From the NCBI RefSeq assembly GCF_000808535.1, contig NZ_JWLV01000045.1, forward strand, positions 248,001-312,000: a stretch of DNA of 64,000 nt, written 5' to 3'. This document shows, piece by piece, positions 35,915 to 45,737 of the stretch (position 1 is its first letter; each line of letters opens with the position of its first letter). The notes below the pieces were generated by a model, which worked only from the letters and a program-made list of their open reading frames with translations, ran no database searches and was not told where the DNA came from. The DNA comes from Vibrio sinaloensis. GTDB taxonomy: Bacteria; Pseudomonadota; Gammaproteobacteria; Enterobacterales; Vibrionaceae. The translations under genes and the position numbers were made by a program.

Positions 35915-36019
35915 TACTAATTACCTTCATTCGCGAGAAATAATTTGAGTCTGTGTCGTGTTGATGGGCTTAGTATTGATGTTTTTTTTGCCGCGAACCA
36001 ATCGCATATGAAGGACCAA

Positions 36020-36164
36020 ACCCTACATATTCGAATCATCAATCCCGATTTCAGATAATAAGTGCGACATTAATGTTTATTGAGCCGCTCTGAGCATCTC
36101 TTTATTTATTGATTACACCGAAGTCACCAATCTCTTATGGGTTGATGGATACGACCCTACATAT
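36020..36164. repeat. Direct repeats ACCCTACATAT in the M20/aae divergent promoter
   Basis: ACCCTACATAT followed by (T/G)CGA occurs at 36020-36030 and at 36154-36164, 134 bases apart. Nearby ATATG/CATAT halves make partial palindromes. The 314-base intergenic region (35915-36228) has no other recognisable feature. Possible regulator sites, unassigned. Confidence 0.4.
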
Positions 36165-36228
36165 GCGAGTGTTGAATTACACCAAGCGCAGTTAATCTCT
36201 CGGAAAAGACGCTATACAGAGATCATTT

Positions 36229-36441
36229 ATGCACGCTATCCCTCACGAAATCGCTTGGGGTGAAGTCTATTTCACGCCACTGCTATTAGTTGCAGCCCTT
36301 GCGTACGGGCTTACCCTGCTAACCACCAATATGTCCGTCAAAACTGGGCTCTATCAATACATTTCTCACCCGACTCTGGCGGAGATATGTCTGTTTGTGA
36401 TTTTTACTGGCGTGATCAGCCAAGTTATTTCGATTGTTTAA
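36229..36441 (+). CDS. AaeX-like DUF1656 small membrane protein
   Basis: 70 residues with two hydrophobic spans (FTPLLLVAALAYGLTLLTTN and LAEICLFVIFTGVISQVISIV). The opening HEIAWGEVYFTPLLL is typical of DUF1656. It heads a three-gene operon with an HlyD-type adaptor and a FUSC protein, the same order as E. coli aaeXAB, where AaeX has no proven function. Confidence 0.85.
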   Translation: MHAIPHEIAWGEVYFTPLLLVAALAYGLTLLTTNMSVKTGLYQYISHPTLAEICLFVIFTGVISQVISIV

Positions 36442-36454
36442 TAAGGGGAAGAAA

Positions 36455-37318
36455 ATGGTTAAGCGCTATTTGGTGACTCTGATCCTAGTACTGGGGGCTG
36501 GAGCCGTGATCGCCAACTTTTATTCGATATTCACGCAAAATCCGTGGACACGCGATGGTCGCGTCAGTGCCTATATCGTTTCGATTACACCTCGTGTCAC
36601 TGGCCAAGTGACCGCCATTCATATCTCAGACAACAGTCGGGTCACAAAAGGCGATCTGCTGTTTGAAATCGATGACAGCTTGTACCAAGCGGCATATCAC
36701 AAAGCCATTGCATCTCAACAACAAGCCCAAGCCGCCCTCGATAAAGCGCTCAATGAAGAAAAGCGTGCGCTCGCGCTACAAAGCCGGACTCCAGGCTCTG
36801 TTGCGACGCTCACGCTCAACAACTTGAACAACGCGGTCGACTCGGCTAGAGCTAACTTAAACCTAACAAAAGCCATGGTTGAAGAGGCCAAACTCAACCT
36901 TGATTACACCAAAGTCTACGCATCAACCGATGGGTTCATTAGTAATTTTCATTTGCGGGTGGGCTCTCAGGTTGTCGCCAACAGTCCGGTTGTTGCGCTG
37001 ATTGATGCCAATAGTTTCTGGGTAGAGGGCTATTTCAAAGAAACCGACCTAGAAGGCGTGGATCCCAATGACAAAGCATTCGTGACCTTGCTTATCGACC
37101 CAGACAAACCTTTAGCAGCAGAAGTGAGCAGCATTGGCTACGGCATCGCCAAGCAAGACGGCATAACAGGCAGTGAACTGCTACCAAATGTGAACCCGAA
37201 TTTTCAGTGGATTCGACTGGCTCAGCGCATTCCCGTTAAGGTGACATTAAAAGAAAAACCCAAAAACTTGCAGTTACGTGTTGGCATGACGGCATCGATA
37301 AAAATCATTAAGCAATAA
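36455..37318 (+). CDS. HlyD-family membrane-fusion protein (AaeA-like)
   Basis: 287 residues from the ATG at 36455, which has AAGGGGA upstream; the frame opens at a TTG inside the previous gene. One N-terminal membrane anchor (MVKRYLVTLILVLGAGAVIANFYSIF), then NPWTRDGRVSAYIVSITPRVTGQVTAIHISDNSRVTKGDLLFEID, the lipoyl-like beta half, a helical hairpin (AQAALDKALNEEKRALALQ...), and LDYTKVYASTDGFISNFHLRVGSQV. It links the FUSC pump to an outer-membrane channel for efflux of aromatic acids or similar; substrate inferred from family. Confidence 0.88.
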   Translation: MVKRYLVTLILVLGAGAVIANFYSIFTQNPWTRDGRVSAYIVSITPRVTGQVTAIHISDNSRVTKGDLLFEIDDSLYQAAYHKAIASQQQAQAALDKALNEEKRALALQSRTPGSVATLTLNNLNNAVDSARANLNLTKAMVEEAKLNLDYTKVYASTDGFISNFHLRVGSQVVANSPVVALIDANSFWVEGYFKETDLEGVDPNDKAFVTLLIDPDKPLAAEVSSIGYGIAKQDGITGSELLPNVNPNFQWIRLAQRIPVKVTLKEKPKNLQLRVGMTASIKIIKQ

Positions 37319-37327
37319 GGGGTCATA

Positions 37328-38707
37328 ATGCTCAATCAGTCGACAAAAGAAGCGCTTAAAGCGGCGTTGGCGATCGTCATTGCCCTTTGTCTTGCCATCT
37401 GGTTTGAGTGGGATAAACCCTACTGGGCCGGCATCACCGCCGCTGTTCTGGCACTGAACGAAACGTTCGCACACTCTTTGCAAAAAGGACAGAATCGAGT
37501 GCTCGGCGCTTTGATGGGCGCGGGTTACGCACTGTTTTTGATTAGCTATTTTTCTCAAGACCCAGTTTTATTTGTCGTGTTCTATGCTTTGCTGCTTGCC
37601 GCCAGCTTGTTTATGGCGAGCGATGAAAAGCGCGGCTATATCTTTGTTCAAGGCTACACCGTCTGTACCATCATCTGCTGTATGGGAGGCTTCGACAGCT
37701 TAAATACCTTTGACTACATCATCCTAAGGTTACAAGAAACCTTACTGGGAATTGGTGTATTTACCTTCATATATCGGCTAATTTGGCCGGTTAGCACTGA
37801 GACGGTATTTTCACGTCGTTATTGGCAGTTACATGCCAAATTACAGCAAGCGCTCAATCACTATCATAATGGCAGGCTAAGTAGCGAGACCATTGCGCAT
37901 ATTCAGCACAGTGTCAGTCAACTTCATCACTTGCTCGAGCTGCCGAATCATGGCAGCTACGACTTGCAGTATTATCAGCACCAGTGGTTAGAAAGAGTGA
38001 GAGAAGTCGATGTGATTGTGCACATTATTGATAGCCTCAACCATAGACCTAGTGAGTTGGCCAATTACCTCGCAGACATTGAGCATAATCTTGTATCGAC
38101 GTGGAAAACGCCGCCGACTGAGCCTCTGCTACCTGCAGCCTTACTTAATATGGCCCAGCGTTATTCAAGTCATAAACCTTCGTTAAGACAACGCAGCCTA
38201 AAGCAGCATCTTAAAGACGATTGGAGAAAAGTGCTGCAAGGGACCAGTACCTTTCTGGCCTGCATATTGGCGTGGGTCTACCTTCCTGTACCTGGCGGCT
38301 TTATATTCCCAATGATTGCCGGCATCTTTGCCACCAATCTTCCCCCGCTACCCACCAGTGCGATTAGAGATGCGTTCTTTGGTGCTGTTGGCTTGGGCGG
38401 ATTCTACTTACTGCAGTATTCACTCATCATGCCATCCTTCACTGAGTTGTGGCAGCTGCTCGCGTTTTACTTCATTAACATTGTGGCTATTTGGAAGGTG
38501 TTCGATACTGTGCGATTGGGGATTTTTCGCGTGCTCGGGGTTAACTTGCTGTTGGTACTATCCTCCAGCGCGTTGAACCTCACGCCTTACTATACTATCG
38601 AAATGCCGCTGATGATGCTGGTCTATGTATTGATTATTCTGGCGATAGCCAAACTTGTTTCCGATCTACTTACACCCTGTAAAACGAAGGTCGCGTTCGA
38701 TAAATAA
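37328..38707 (+). CDS. FUSC-family efflux pump (AaeB-like)
   Basis: 459 residues, shorter than E. coli AaeB (about 655). Two hydrophobic blocks flank a polar centre: residues 10-150 (LKAALAIVIALCLAIWFEWDKPYWAGITAAVLALNETFAHSLQKGQNRVLGALMGAGYALFLI) and 305-455 (VLQGTSTFLACILAWVYLPVPGGFIFPMIAGIFATNLP). The repeat of the motif with P-Y-W and P-G-G is typical of FUSC. It follows the adaptor by 9 bases. It likely exports an aromatic or weak-acid compound with the AaeA-like partner. Confidence 0.82.
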   Translation: MLNQSTKEALKAALAIVIALCLAIWFEWDKPYWAGITAAVLALNETFAHSLQKGQNRVLGALMGAGYALFLISYFSQDPVLFVVFYALLLAASLFMASDEKRGYIFVQGYTVCTIICCMGGFDSLNTFDYIILRLQETLLGIGVFTFIYRLIWPVSTETVFSRRYWQLHAKLQQALNHYHNGRLSSETIAHIQHSVSQLHHLLELPNHGSYDLQYYQHQWLERVREVDVIVHIIDSLNHRPSELANYLADIEHNLVSTWKTPPTEPLLPAALLNMAQRYSSHKPSLRQRSLKQHLKDDWRKVLQGTSTFLACILAWVYLPVPGGFIFPMIAGIFATNLPPLPTSAIRDAFFGAVGLGGFYLLQYSLIMPSFTELWQLLAFYFINIVAIWKVFDTVRLGIFRVLGVNLLLVLSSSALNLTPYYTIEMPLMMLVYVLIILAIAKLVSDLLTPCKTKVAFDK

Positions 38708-38751
38708 TCACTTGCCGCTGCGTCGATGCCCTGAGCGTCCTTAATGCCACG

Positions 38752-38782
38752 GCCTTGGTTCTCGCCAAGGCTGTTTCTATTT
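38752..38782 (+). terminator. Terminator of the aae-like operon
   Basis: GCCTTGG-TTCTCG-CCAAGGC followed by a T-rich tract; a 7-bp stem, moderate strength. Confidence 0.65.
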
Positions 38783-38956
38783 CATACCGTACTCTGATTT
38801 ATTCACCTTTCGAGGAAACGTCTCTGATTAATCATCATAACTACGCTATTACGCTCACTTTGTAGGATTTCATCCATCATATGCGATTAACTCGCTTTCA
38901 AATACCCTCATAAAATCTCCACATACCCAATCAAAACAACTTGTGGAATCTACACT

Positions 38957-39715
38957 ATGAACCATTTTAAAAAAGCACTTTTAACCACTCTTATCGGCAC
39001 TACGCTAGTTGCAGGCGCTCACGCTGCAGACAATGCAAACAGCGAAGCACTTGACGCATCAGATATGACTCGCGCCTACTCAACTTTTTATGTCGGTGCA
39101 AGCAATAATGGCGACGTTAAAGCCTCTGGGTCTATCTCTTACCAATACGAAAATGGTATGGAGTCGATGTTCTCGCTAGAAGGAACAATGAACAAAGAAG
39201 GCGAGTACAGTGATAGTCGCTTCCAGTACTTCCATGTATTCAATACTGGTAACTCGGTCTCGCCACGTGTCGCTGTCTCGCTTGATGTTGTCGATAATGA
39301 CACGGCAACCACGGCCGCACTCGGTGCCATTTCAATTTTCCGCACCCCAATTGACTCACTAACGTTTTTTGCACGTGTTGGCGCTCTAACCGGGACTTAT
39401 TCTGACCAATCAATGAGTGCGTTTAACGTCACTGACGATAGCCTAGTTGGTGGAATGGGCGCAGCATACGCGGTATGGAAAACCGGCCAAGATGGTACTT
39501 TCTTAGCGTTATACCCAGAGGTGACATACTTGAGCGGTGACATCGACTCGACCACGGTGAAAACGACTTTAATGGCAGCAACCCCACTGAGCTCGGATAA
39601 AACCCGTTGGGGTCAAGTTAAGTTTGAAAACACCTCTGGCAGCATGGAATCGAGCAGTAAACACGTCGACATCAACGAGAATCGCGTATGGTTTAACTAC
39701 AAAGTGTATCTATAA
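38957..39715 (+). CDS. Putative outer-membrane or periplasmic beta-rich protein of unknown family
   Basis: 252 residues. Signal peptide MNHFKKALLTTLIGTTLVAGAHA. The mature part has alternating amphipathic strands (STFYVGASNNGDVKASGSISYQYENGMESMFSLEGTMNKEGEY..., RVAVSLDVVDNDTATTAALGAISIFRT, FFARVGALTGTY) and ends FNYKVYL, consistent with a small beta-barrel. I recognise no domain. A monocistronic gene ended by a terminator. Function unknown. Confidence 0.7.
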   Translation: MNHFKKALLTTLIGTTLVAGAHAADNANSEALDASDMTRAYSTFYVGASNNGDVKASGSISYQYENGMESMFSLEGTMNKEGEYSDSRFQYFHVFNTGNSVSPRVAVSLDVVDNDTATTAALGAISIFRTPIDSLTFFARVGALTGTYSDQSMSAFNVTDDSLVGGMGAAYAVWKTGQDGTFLALYPEVTYLSGDIDSTTVKTTLMAATPLSSDKTRWGQVKFENTSGSMESSSKHVDINENRVWFNYKVYL

Positions 39716-39749
39716 CACTCTCGTCTAACCTGTCCTACTGTCCTCCATG

Positions 39750-39776
39750 GCCTGCGTGAAAACGCAGGCTTTTTTG
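39750..39776 (+). terminator. Intrinsic terminator
   Basis: GCCTGCGT-GAAA-ACGCAGGC followed by TTTTTT, directly after the beta-rich protein gene. Confidence 0.92.
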
Positions 39777-40001
39777 GTTTTTGCCCAATCAGCGAGATCC
39801 ATCACGCCAACACCAATTCGGTAGGATCACGTCCTCCAAACCTGATTATTAGCGCGCGGTGTTCGACGATAAAATCTTTGCCAAGCCCACGTATTTGGCG
39901 TGGGGCATGAATACAGCGACACAGAACAAGGCGGATCTGTGATTAGTAAACCATCGCATTTTCATAGGGGTGAGAGTCGATGGCTTGGGAACGAAACATC
40001 T

Positions 40002-41663
40002 ATGCGTGCACTAGCAAATACACCGATTTTACTCACTGCACTTATCAGCTCACTCGTGAGTTTTGACAGCCTTGGCACAGAACAACCGCAAGAGGCTAAT
40101 GGCATTCAAACCTACTCAGAAATCATGGCTCGTGGTCAGGATATTTTTGCTCGCTATGGCATCGACGATGATTTACCACGCTTAGGATTGAGCTCGCTTA
40201 CCGCAGGAGAGCATCTCGTCGAACACGTCGAGCGCCAAATCACTATCGGTGACGAAGTGCGGAAATCTCGGGTCTTCTTAGTTAAGGATACCGATACGAA
40301 AGGGAACATCGATTTGCGCATCAAATACAACCCAAATGAACTGGATGAACGAGACGACGCGATCAGCGAAATTGAACGTAACACTCGCACAGAATACCGA
40401 TTGCGTGATTACGCGCAAAGCTATGACCCAAATAGCATCACAGCCACAGACATGCCGGATGGCAGCAACGTAGTGAGCTTCAATTACTCCAAATATGGTT
40501 TACCGCAAGACATCGCTTATTTTCGCTTCATGCGCGTCAATATCACTGTAAAGGATGGCGTTCCTCAAAGCATGACCATAACCAACTCGAAGCCATTTGA
40601 CTTTGACAACTATCGAGTTGAAAGCTATCGCCAAACCATCACTTTTGCCACATTAGACAGCGGTAAGCTAATTCTAAGCAAAAAGGCGATCGACATTAAC
40701 GGCACCAAGAAGAATCAACCGATTCATGTTACTTCTGTTGCTGAGCCTATCGCCCTGTATAGTGAAGAGCGCGGCGTAGACATCATCAATCAAGCAAGGC
40801 TCAGCGAAGTGTCCGATCCACGTATTCGGGAAGTGAGCGTTAAACTGGACCGCGTCTTTCCGCTAATGGGCGACATGATAAGACGAAAGGGAATTGACCT
40901 CCCCCTTCCTTACGGGGTATCAGTGGCGTATCGAAACCAAAACATGAATATTCCCTTTAATGATTTTACTATCGATGGGGTCAGGCTCAATGATCTCTTT
41001 GATCCCGAAGATTCCATTGGCTCGGTCAACGCCGAGAGCCTGAACATCCGTGGAGATGTGAACATCCTGCCTTTTTGGAATGTGTTTGGATACATCGGCA
41101 AAATTAACGTCGATGCAAATGTCGATGCCCAATATACTGGCGCTGCAGGTGAGTTCATCCAAGACAGATTGAACGACAAACTCCCAGGCTTAGGTGACCG
41201 ATTCTGTGATAGCGAAAGCGTAGGCGCGTTATGCCACAGCGCAAGAGTCAACGTACCCTTACACCTAGAGTATGATTTACGCGGTGTTGGTACGACACTT
41301 TCTGTTGGCTATCGAGAGTTTTTTGCCTCCGTTACAGGCACGATTTCTCAAACCCGACTTAAAGGCGCGACAGAATGGGGGGATCCAATTACCACCATTC
41401 AACCTATGATTGGCTATCAGCTGGTTGATTATCGCACGCAACTTTTTGTCGGCGCCGAATACCAAGGGCTTGAACCGAGAATGGAGGGGCACGTCAAAAC
41501 CGGAGACATAGAGTTTGATTACGATATTGGCGTTGACTTGAATAAGTGGGCTTACATTGTTGGATTTAACAAGCAAATCGGTCGAAACTACAACCTGACG
41601 TTTATGTACAACAAAGGCGAAACTCGTGATGCCTTAACTCTAAATTTGGGCTACCGTTTTTGA
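40002..41663 (+). CDS. Hypothetical outer-membrane protein with C-terminal barrel
   Basis: 553 residues from the ATG at 40002, which leaves a signal-like MRALANTPILLTALISSLVSFDSLG; a GTG at 39900 gives a longer frame but no ribosome site. The N-terminal 300 residues are soluble and of unknown fold (GDEVRKSRVFLVKDTDTKGNIDLRIKYNPNELDERDD). From about residue 290 come alternating amphipathic strands that end in LNLGYRF, with the terminal phenylalanine typical of outer-membrane barrels. Two cysteines (FCDSESVGALCHSAR) could form a disulphide. No family recognised. It lies just downstream of another outer-membrane-like gene on the same strand. Confidence 0.65.
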   Translation: MRALANTPILLTALISSLVSFDSLGTEQPQEANGIQTYSEIMARGQDIFARYGIDDDLPRLGLSSLTAGEHLVEHVERQITIGDEVRKSRVFLVKDTDTKGNIDLRIKYNPNELDERDDAISEIERNTRTEYRLRDYAQSYDPNSITATDMPDGSNVVSFNYSKYGLPQDIAYFRFMRVNITVKDGVPQSMTITNSKPFDFDNYRVESYRQTITFATLDSGKLILSKKAIDINGTKKNQPIHVTSVAEPIALYSEERGVDIINQARLSEVSDPRIREVSVKLDRVFPLMGDMIRRKGIDLPLPYGVSVAYRNQNMNIPFNDFTIDGVRLNDLFDPEDSIGSVNAESLNIRGDVNILPFWNVFGYIGKINVDANVDAQYTGAAGEFIQDRLNDKLPGLGDRFCDSESVGALCHSARVNVPLHLEYDLRGVGTTLSVGYREFFASVTGTISQTRLKGATEWGDPITTIQPMIGYQLVDYRTQLFVGAEYQGLEPRMEGHVKTGDIEFDYDIGVDLNKWAYIVGFNKQIGRNYNLTFMYNKGETRDALTLNLGYRF

Positions 41664-41721
41664 CGTTGTCGCCTTCTACACTTATCGCTCGATGTCCAAA
41701 TCAATCCCTCAGTAAAACAAA

Positions 41722-41751
41722 CTCCCGCTTGGTAGGAACACCAAGCGGGAG
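41722..41751. terminator. Bidirectional terminator hairpin
   Basis: A 12-bp perfect stem CTCCCGCTTGGT / ACCAAGCGGGAG with a 6-base loop, between convergent genes. The T-rich side is on the minus strand (TTTGTTTT). Confidence 0.8.
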
Positions 41752-41794
41752 ATAATACAAATGGCTTGCTCGCAGCTTTAACGAACAACGCGTA

Positions 41795-44700
41795 TCACTG
41801 TTTTTGATCGAGCTGCTCTAACATGGCCTCCACTGCAACTTCAAGTTGACGGTCTTTATTCTTGGCAACATCTTCTGGCGATTTGTAGACCAAGATGTCA
41901 GGGACAATCTCTTGGTTTTCAAACCAATTACCGTTGTCATCTTTGAAGCCCAACTGCGGAACACCATAGTTGATCCGAGACTCTTGAAGGCTTGGCCAAA
42001 TAACCGCCGTCCCCGTCCCTGGTACGCGTTCGCCGACGAGCATTCCTAGCCCCTCTCGCTTATAAAAGAAAGGCGTGATCGAACCATCAGAGTAGCTGTT
42101 CGCATCGGCAATCATAATGCTTGGTTTTGCCCAGCGTCTTTCTGGGAATGACGTCAATTTATACCCATCACGAGTTTCAATCGAGCTGTGACGTACACCA
42201 GAAAGCACCTCCATCAATTGACTAGTCAGGTTACCGCCCATATTGAAGCGCACATCCACAACCACCGCTTCCTTGTCGCGGTACTTGCCAAACAGATCAT
42301 TCTGCATTTGCTCAAAGCTATCTGGCCCCATTTCAGCTAAGTGGACATAGCCAAGTCGACCATTCGACAGTTTTTCCGTCAGCGCTTGACGCTCCTCAAC
42401 CCACGCATCATAAGCCAGTTGCCCTTCTTGCCAAACGCTAATTGGAACAAGCTTAAAGTCTTGTGCTGATTCATCACCCGGCTTCAATACATTGAGTTTG
42501 GTGACACGCCCCTGCTTAAAGTTGAGGTGGGAGTAAATGTCTTGATTTGGCGCGATCTCTACCCCATCTACCGCGTAAATGATACTACCCGCTTTGATTG
42601 GAGACTGGTAGGTATCCGCAGGTCCGCCTGCCAATACCGCTTTTACTCGCACGCCTTTGCCTCGGTAATTGTGATCATAAAACAGACCGAGTGAAGACGG
42701 CTCTTCCCAAGTACTTAGCGAATCATCAAACTGGGAGCCCGTATGAGAGGCATTCAATTCACCGGCAAGCTCGCTCAGCAGCTCAGCAAAATCAATGTAG
42801 TTGTGAATACCCGGAAGCTGCTGTTTGTACAACTCACCATACTTATCCCAATCAACGCCGTGCATGTTCGGATCGTAGAACTTCACTTTGGTCAACTGCC
42901 ACACATGGTCAAACATGGCGCCAACTTCGGCTGAAAAGTCGTAATTGGCCTGCGCTGCGTAGTCAATGTATTCGCTCTCGGCTGCCACAACATTGAGCTT
43001 CTCGATGCCTTGGTCACCAATGATCACCAAGGTTTCATCATCGGGCGCCATAGCAGCAGCGCGAACGTCGTAGTAACTGCGCGTGAACAGAGGTGTGCGC
43101 TCTCCGGTTGTAAGGTCAATCTCAAAGATTTCCGCATTATCCCCTTCAGCACTGATGACCACCATATACTGATTGTTTGCCGATAAGTGAGTGAACATCG
43201 GTGACGTCGAGTAATCGGTGACGCGCTCAGTTCGATATTTCAATCCCTTCTCTTCAATGATGGTTGGCTCAGGTGGCGAATTTTCAGCATCACTCTCTTG
43301 GTTTGCCGCGATCTCTTCATCAAGCCAACGCTGTTCATCGGTCTTATTGGCATTAAACTGCGCTTGCTGGTTTAAGTAAGTGATGTAGATATCTTGCTGC
43401 TGGGCGAAGCCATCAATGCCATAAGTAGAATTGGCGTTACTCAACCAATACACCGCTTGGCCATCTTGAGAGAATTTCGGGCGATTTTGGGTAAACCCGC
43501 TCTTAGTGATATTGATCGGCGCTTCACTACCATCGGCTTTGATCAGAACAACGTCACTGTCTAACTCAGAGTTGTTGCGCGTCGCCACATATTCACTATC
43601 TGGGGACCAGCTGTACGACAAATCCCCATCCATGTAGGAATAGAGCGCTTGATTATCCAACAATGTATACGTTGCATCTTGCTCAAGATCGTACACTTTC
43701 AGCGTATTGCGATCTTCTCGATACAACACGCGCTTACCGTTCGGTGAATAGAGCGGCTGGAACTCATCGACTGGTTTATCAGACAATTGCTCTTCGACAA
43801 TATCATACGATGTCGAGAAGCTTTTCCCCGTGTCATTTACATAACTTTGGAATACATCCCAGTTACCGTTTCGCTCCGACGCATACATGATGGAGTAGCC
43901 GTCGTTTGAAAATGAGATGTCTCTCTCTGCCGCTGGCGTGTCGGTAATTCGTTTCGTCATGCCAGATAATAGCGACACAACGTACACATCCCCACGGGCA
44001 ACAATCGCCACTTCAGGCGCGTATGGTGAGACCGCAATTTCCGTCGCTTCATGATTCAAAGTCACAAAGCGTCGCCCCTGATTTAGCGAGGTTTGACGAA
44101 TAAACACATCAACAGGTTTTGCGTCTTCCTGCTCTGCTTTTTTAAGCCAAATTTGGCCGTTATAACCGTAGGCGAGATCACCGCTTAAACTCGCACTAAG
44201 GAAACGAACTGGTAAGGTGTCATGGTTGGTGATTTGCTCTGGCTCAGCGCCATCCTCCATGCGCTTTTTCCACACATTGAATGACCCAGAACGTTCAGAC
44301 AAATAGTAAAAGCTTGAGTCATCACTCGCCCAAACGGCATTTCTGTCTTCGCCGCGAAACGAAGTGAGTTTACGATGCAGCTTCGTTTGCGTGTCATAAC
44401 GCCAAATGTCACGAGTGGCGTCGGAAACTGCTCGCTTTCGCCACTCTTGCTCAAATGAAGGCTCATCAGTGTAGAGATATGCGGTGCCATCCTGCTTCAT
44501 TGACAACGCACTCACTGGATTTGATAACAGCAGCTTCTCACGTCCACCTTCGCTTGATACGGAATACAAGCGCTTGCTGCTATTGCCCATAAAGCCGTTA
44601 TTTAGCGTTGCGTCACTGTCACCAAGTCGTCTTGAACTGAACAACACCTCTGAACCATCAGAACTAAATGCGTATGGCACGTCGGCGCTTGAGTGGTAGG

Positions 44701-45040
44701 TCAACCTTTTCGCTTGTCCACCAGTAACGGGCACGATGAACACATCACCAGAACCAAACCGTTTCGATTGAAACGCAATCGACTGACCATCAGGAGACCA
44801 AACCGGGTGATCACTATACACATCACTCCCGGTCAATGGCGTCGCTTCTCCCCCATTCGAGCTGATAAGCCATATCTGCCCAGCATAGGTAAACGCGATC
44901 TTTTCGCCGTCTGGAGACATCGCGATATCTCTTAACCATTTAGGGCTCGTATTTTGAATGTCTGAAGCAGTGGCAACATTGGGTAATGCAAGTAACAAAG
45001 AGAGCGCAAGCAGGCCCTTCCTACGACTGAAGCGTAACAT
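41795..45040 (-). CDS. Secreted tricorn-protease-like S41 peptidase
   Basis: 1081 residues from the ATG at 45040 (AAGGA upstream), giving the signal MLRFSRRKGLLALSLLLALPNVATA. Two WD40/propeller regions span about residues 40-370 and 370-690 (repeated SPDG motifs such as DIAMSPDGEKIAFTYAG and HPVWSPDGQSIAFQSKRFG). Then the tricorn core: VKFYDPNMHGVDWDKYGELY with the charge-relay histidine, a PDZ domain (GLFYDHNYRGKGVRVKAVLAGGPADT), and an S41 domain with VVDVRFNMGGNLTSQLMEVL and IADANSYSDGSITPFFYK carrying the nucleophile serine. It would degrade peptides in the periplasm. Monocistronic. Confidence 0.9.
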   Translation of the reverse strand: MLRFSRRKGLLALSLLLALPNVATASDIQNTSPKWLRDIAMSPDGEKIAFTYAGQIWLISSNGGEATPLTGSDVYSDHPVWSPDGQSIAFQSKRFGSGDVFIVPVTGGQAKRLTYHSSADVPYAFSSDGSEVLFSSRRLGDSDATLNNGFMGNSSKRLYSVSSEGGREKLLLSNPVSALSMKQDGTAYLYTDEPSFEQEWRKRAVSDATRDIWRYDTQTKLHRKLTSFRGEDRNAVWASDDSSFYYLSERSGSFNVWKKRMEDGAEPEQITNHDTLPVRFLSASLSGDLAYGYNGQIWLKKAEQEDAKPVDVFIRQTSLNQGRRFVTLNHEATEIAVSPYAPEVAIVARGDVYVVSLLSGMTKRITDTPAAERDISFSNDGYSIMYASERNGNWDVFQSYVNDTGKSFSTSYDIVEEQLSDKPVDEFQPLYSPNGKRVLYREDRNTLKVYDLEQDATYTLLDNQALYSYMDGDLSYSWSPDSEYVATRNNSELDSDVVLIKADGSEAPINITKSGFTQNRPKFSQDGQAVYWLSNANSTYGIDGFAQQQDIYITYLNQQAQFNANKTDEQRWLDEEIAANQESDAENSPPEPTIIEEKGLKYRTERVTDYSTSPMFTHLSANNQYMVVISAEGDNAEIFEIDLTTGERTPLFTRSYYDVRAAAMAPDDETLVIIGDQGIEKLNVVAAESEYIDYAAQANYDFSAEVGAMFDHVWQLTKVKFYDPNMHGVDWDKYGELYKQQLPGIHNYIDFAELLSELAGELNASHTGSQFDDSLSTWEEPSSLGLFYDHNYRGKGVRVKAVLAGGPADTYQSPIKAGSIIYAVDGVEIAPNQDIYSHLNFKQGRVTKLNVLKPGDESAQDFKLVPISVWQEGQLAYDAWVEERQALTEKLSNGRLGYVHLAEMGPDSFEQMQNDLFGKYRDKEAVVVDVRFNMGGNLTSQLMEVLSGVRHSSIETRDGYKLTSFPERRWAKPSIMIADANSYSDGSITPFFYKREGLGMLVGERVPGTGTAVIWPSLQESRINYGVPQLGFKDDNGNWFENQEIVPDILVYKSPEDVAKNKDRQLEVAVEAMLEQLDQKQ

Positions 45041-45306
45041 AATGTTCCTTATTGTTATTTTTAAAAGATAATTACTTATCGTATTACGATAAGTTTTTAA
45101 TGACAACGATTAATTGAAAAATCGCATGGATTAATTAATACAAATAAGCCCTCTTAATGTACGACATAAGTCAAAAGAGTGCATATCTGAGCACCTTGAG
45201 AAGCCCGTCTCAATTAGAGCATTCGTTCTGTAACGCTATGTAAGGTATCCGTACAAAAACATATAAAACGTATAGAATTCTTCCTTATAAAAACGTCGGT
45301 GGCTCT

Positions 45307-45534
45307 ATGAAAAGAATAATTGTTGTGTGTATTGCAGTGGCGGTGTTGGGTAGCATGGCTAACTCATCAACCACGACGAACAAAAAGATACTCCACTTAA
45401 AGCATGATGGTGAAGTTTACGTCTTCGATCGAGAGGAGTACGCGATGCTTCAATGTCAGTATGTTCTGGATGAAAAAACCTGTAACGAGCTTGAAGCTTA
45501 TTATGCTGAAATGGAATCGACGCCGGAGCAATAA
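45307..45534 (+). CDS. Small hypothetical secreted protein
   Basis: 75 residues. The N-terminus MKRIIVVCIAVAVLGSMANSS is signal-like. The mature 50 residues contain KILHLKHDGEVYVFDREEYAMLQCQYVLDEKTCNELEAYYAEME, with two cysteines and an acidic tail. There is no lipobox and no family that I recognise. It is monocistronic and the opening 'gtcggtggctct' upstream gives only a weak ribosome site. Confidence 0.55.
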   Translation: MKRIIVVCIAVAVLGSMANSSTTTNKKILHLKHDGEVYVFDREEYAMLQCQYVLDEKTCNELEAYYAEMESTPEQ

Positions 45535-45737
45535 GTAATAAACGCAAGGCTTAATGCGTTTACTCTCCTCCAGCTAAACGTTTTTCATAATTTGGAAAAC
45601 AAAAACTAGCGTTCTATTTTTCGCTGCTTTACCCCCAATAACTGTCCGTATTTGTGGGGCACGTACTTGGTTATACTCAGCCCGAAATTAAACAAAAAGC
45701 TCTGGATTTACGATTCAGCTCGCTTACAGGAATGAAT

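Noticed and set aside
42598..42996. 132-codon plus-strand frame inside the tricorn-like gene
   Set aside because: Antisense shadow of a gene with a clear S41 active site; composition is not protein-like.
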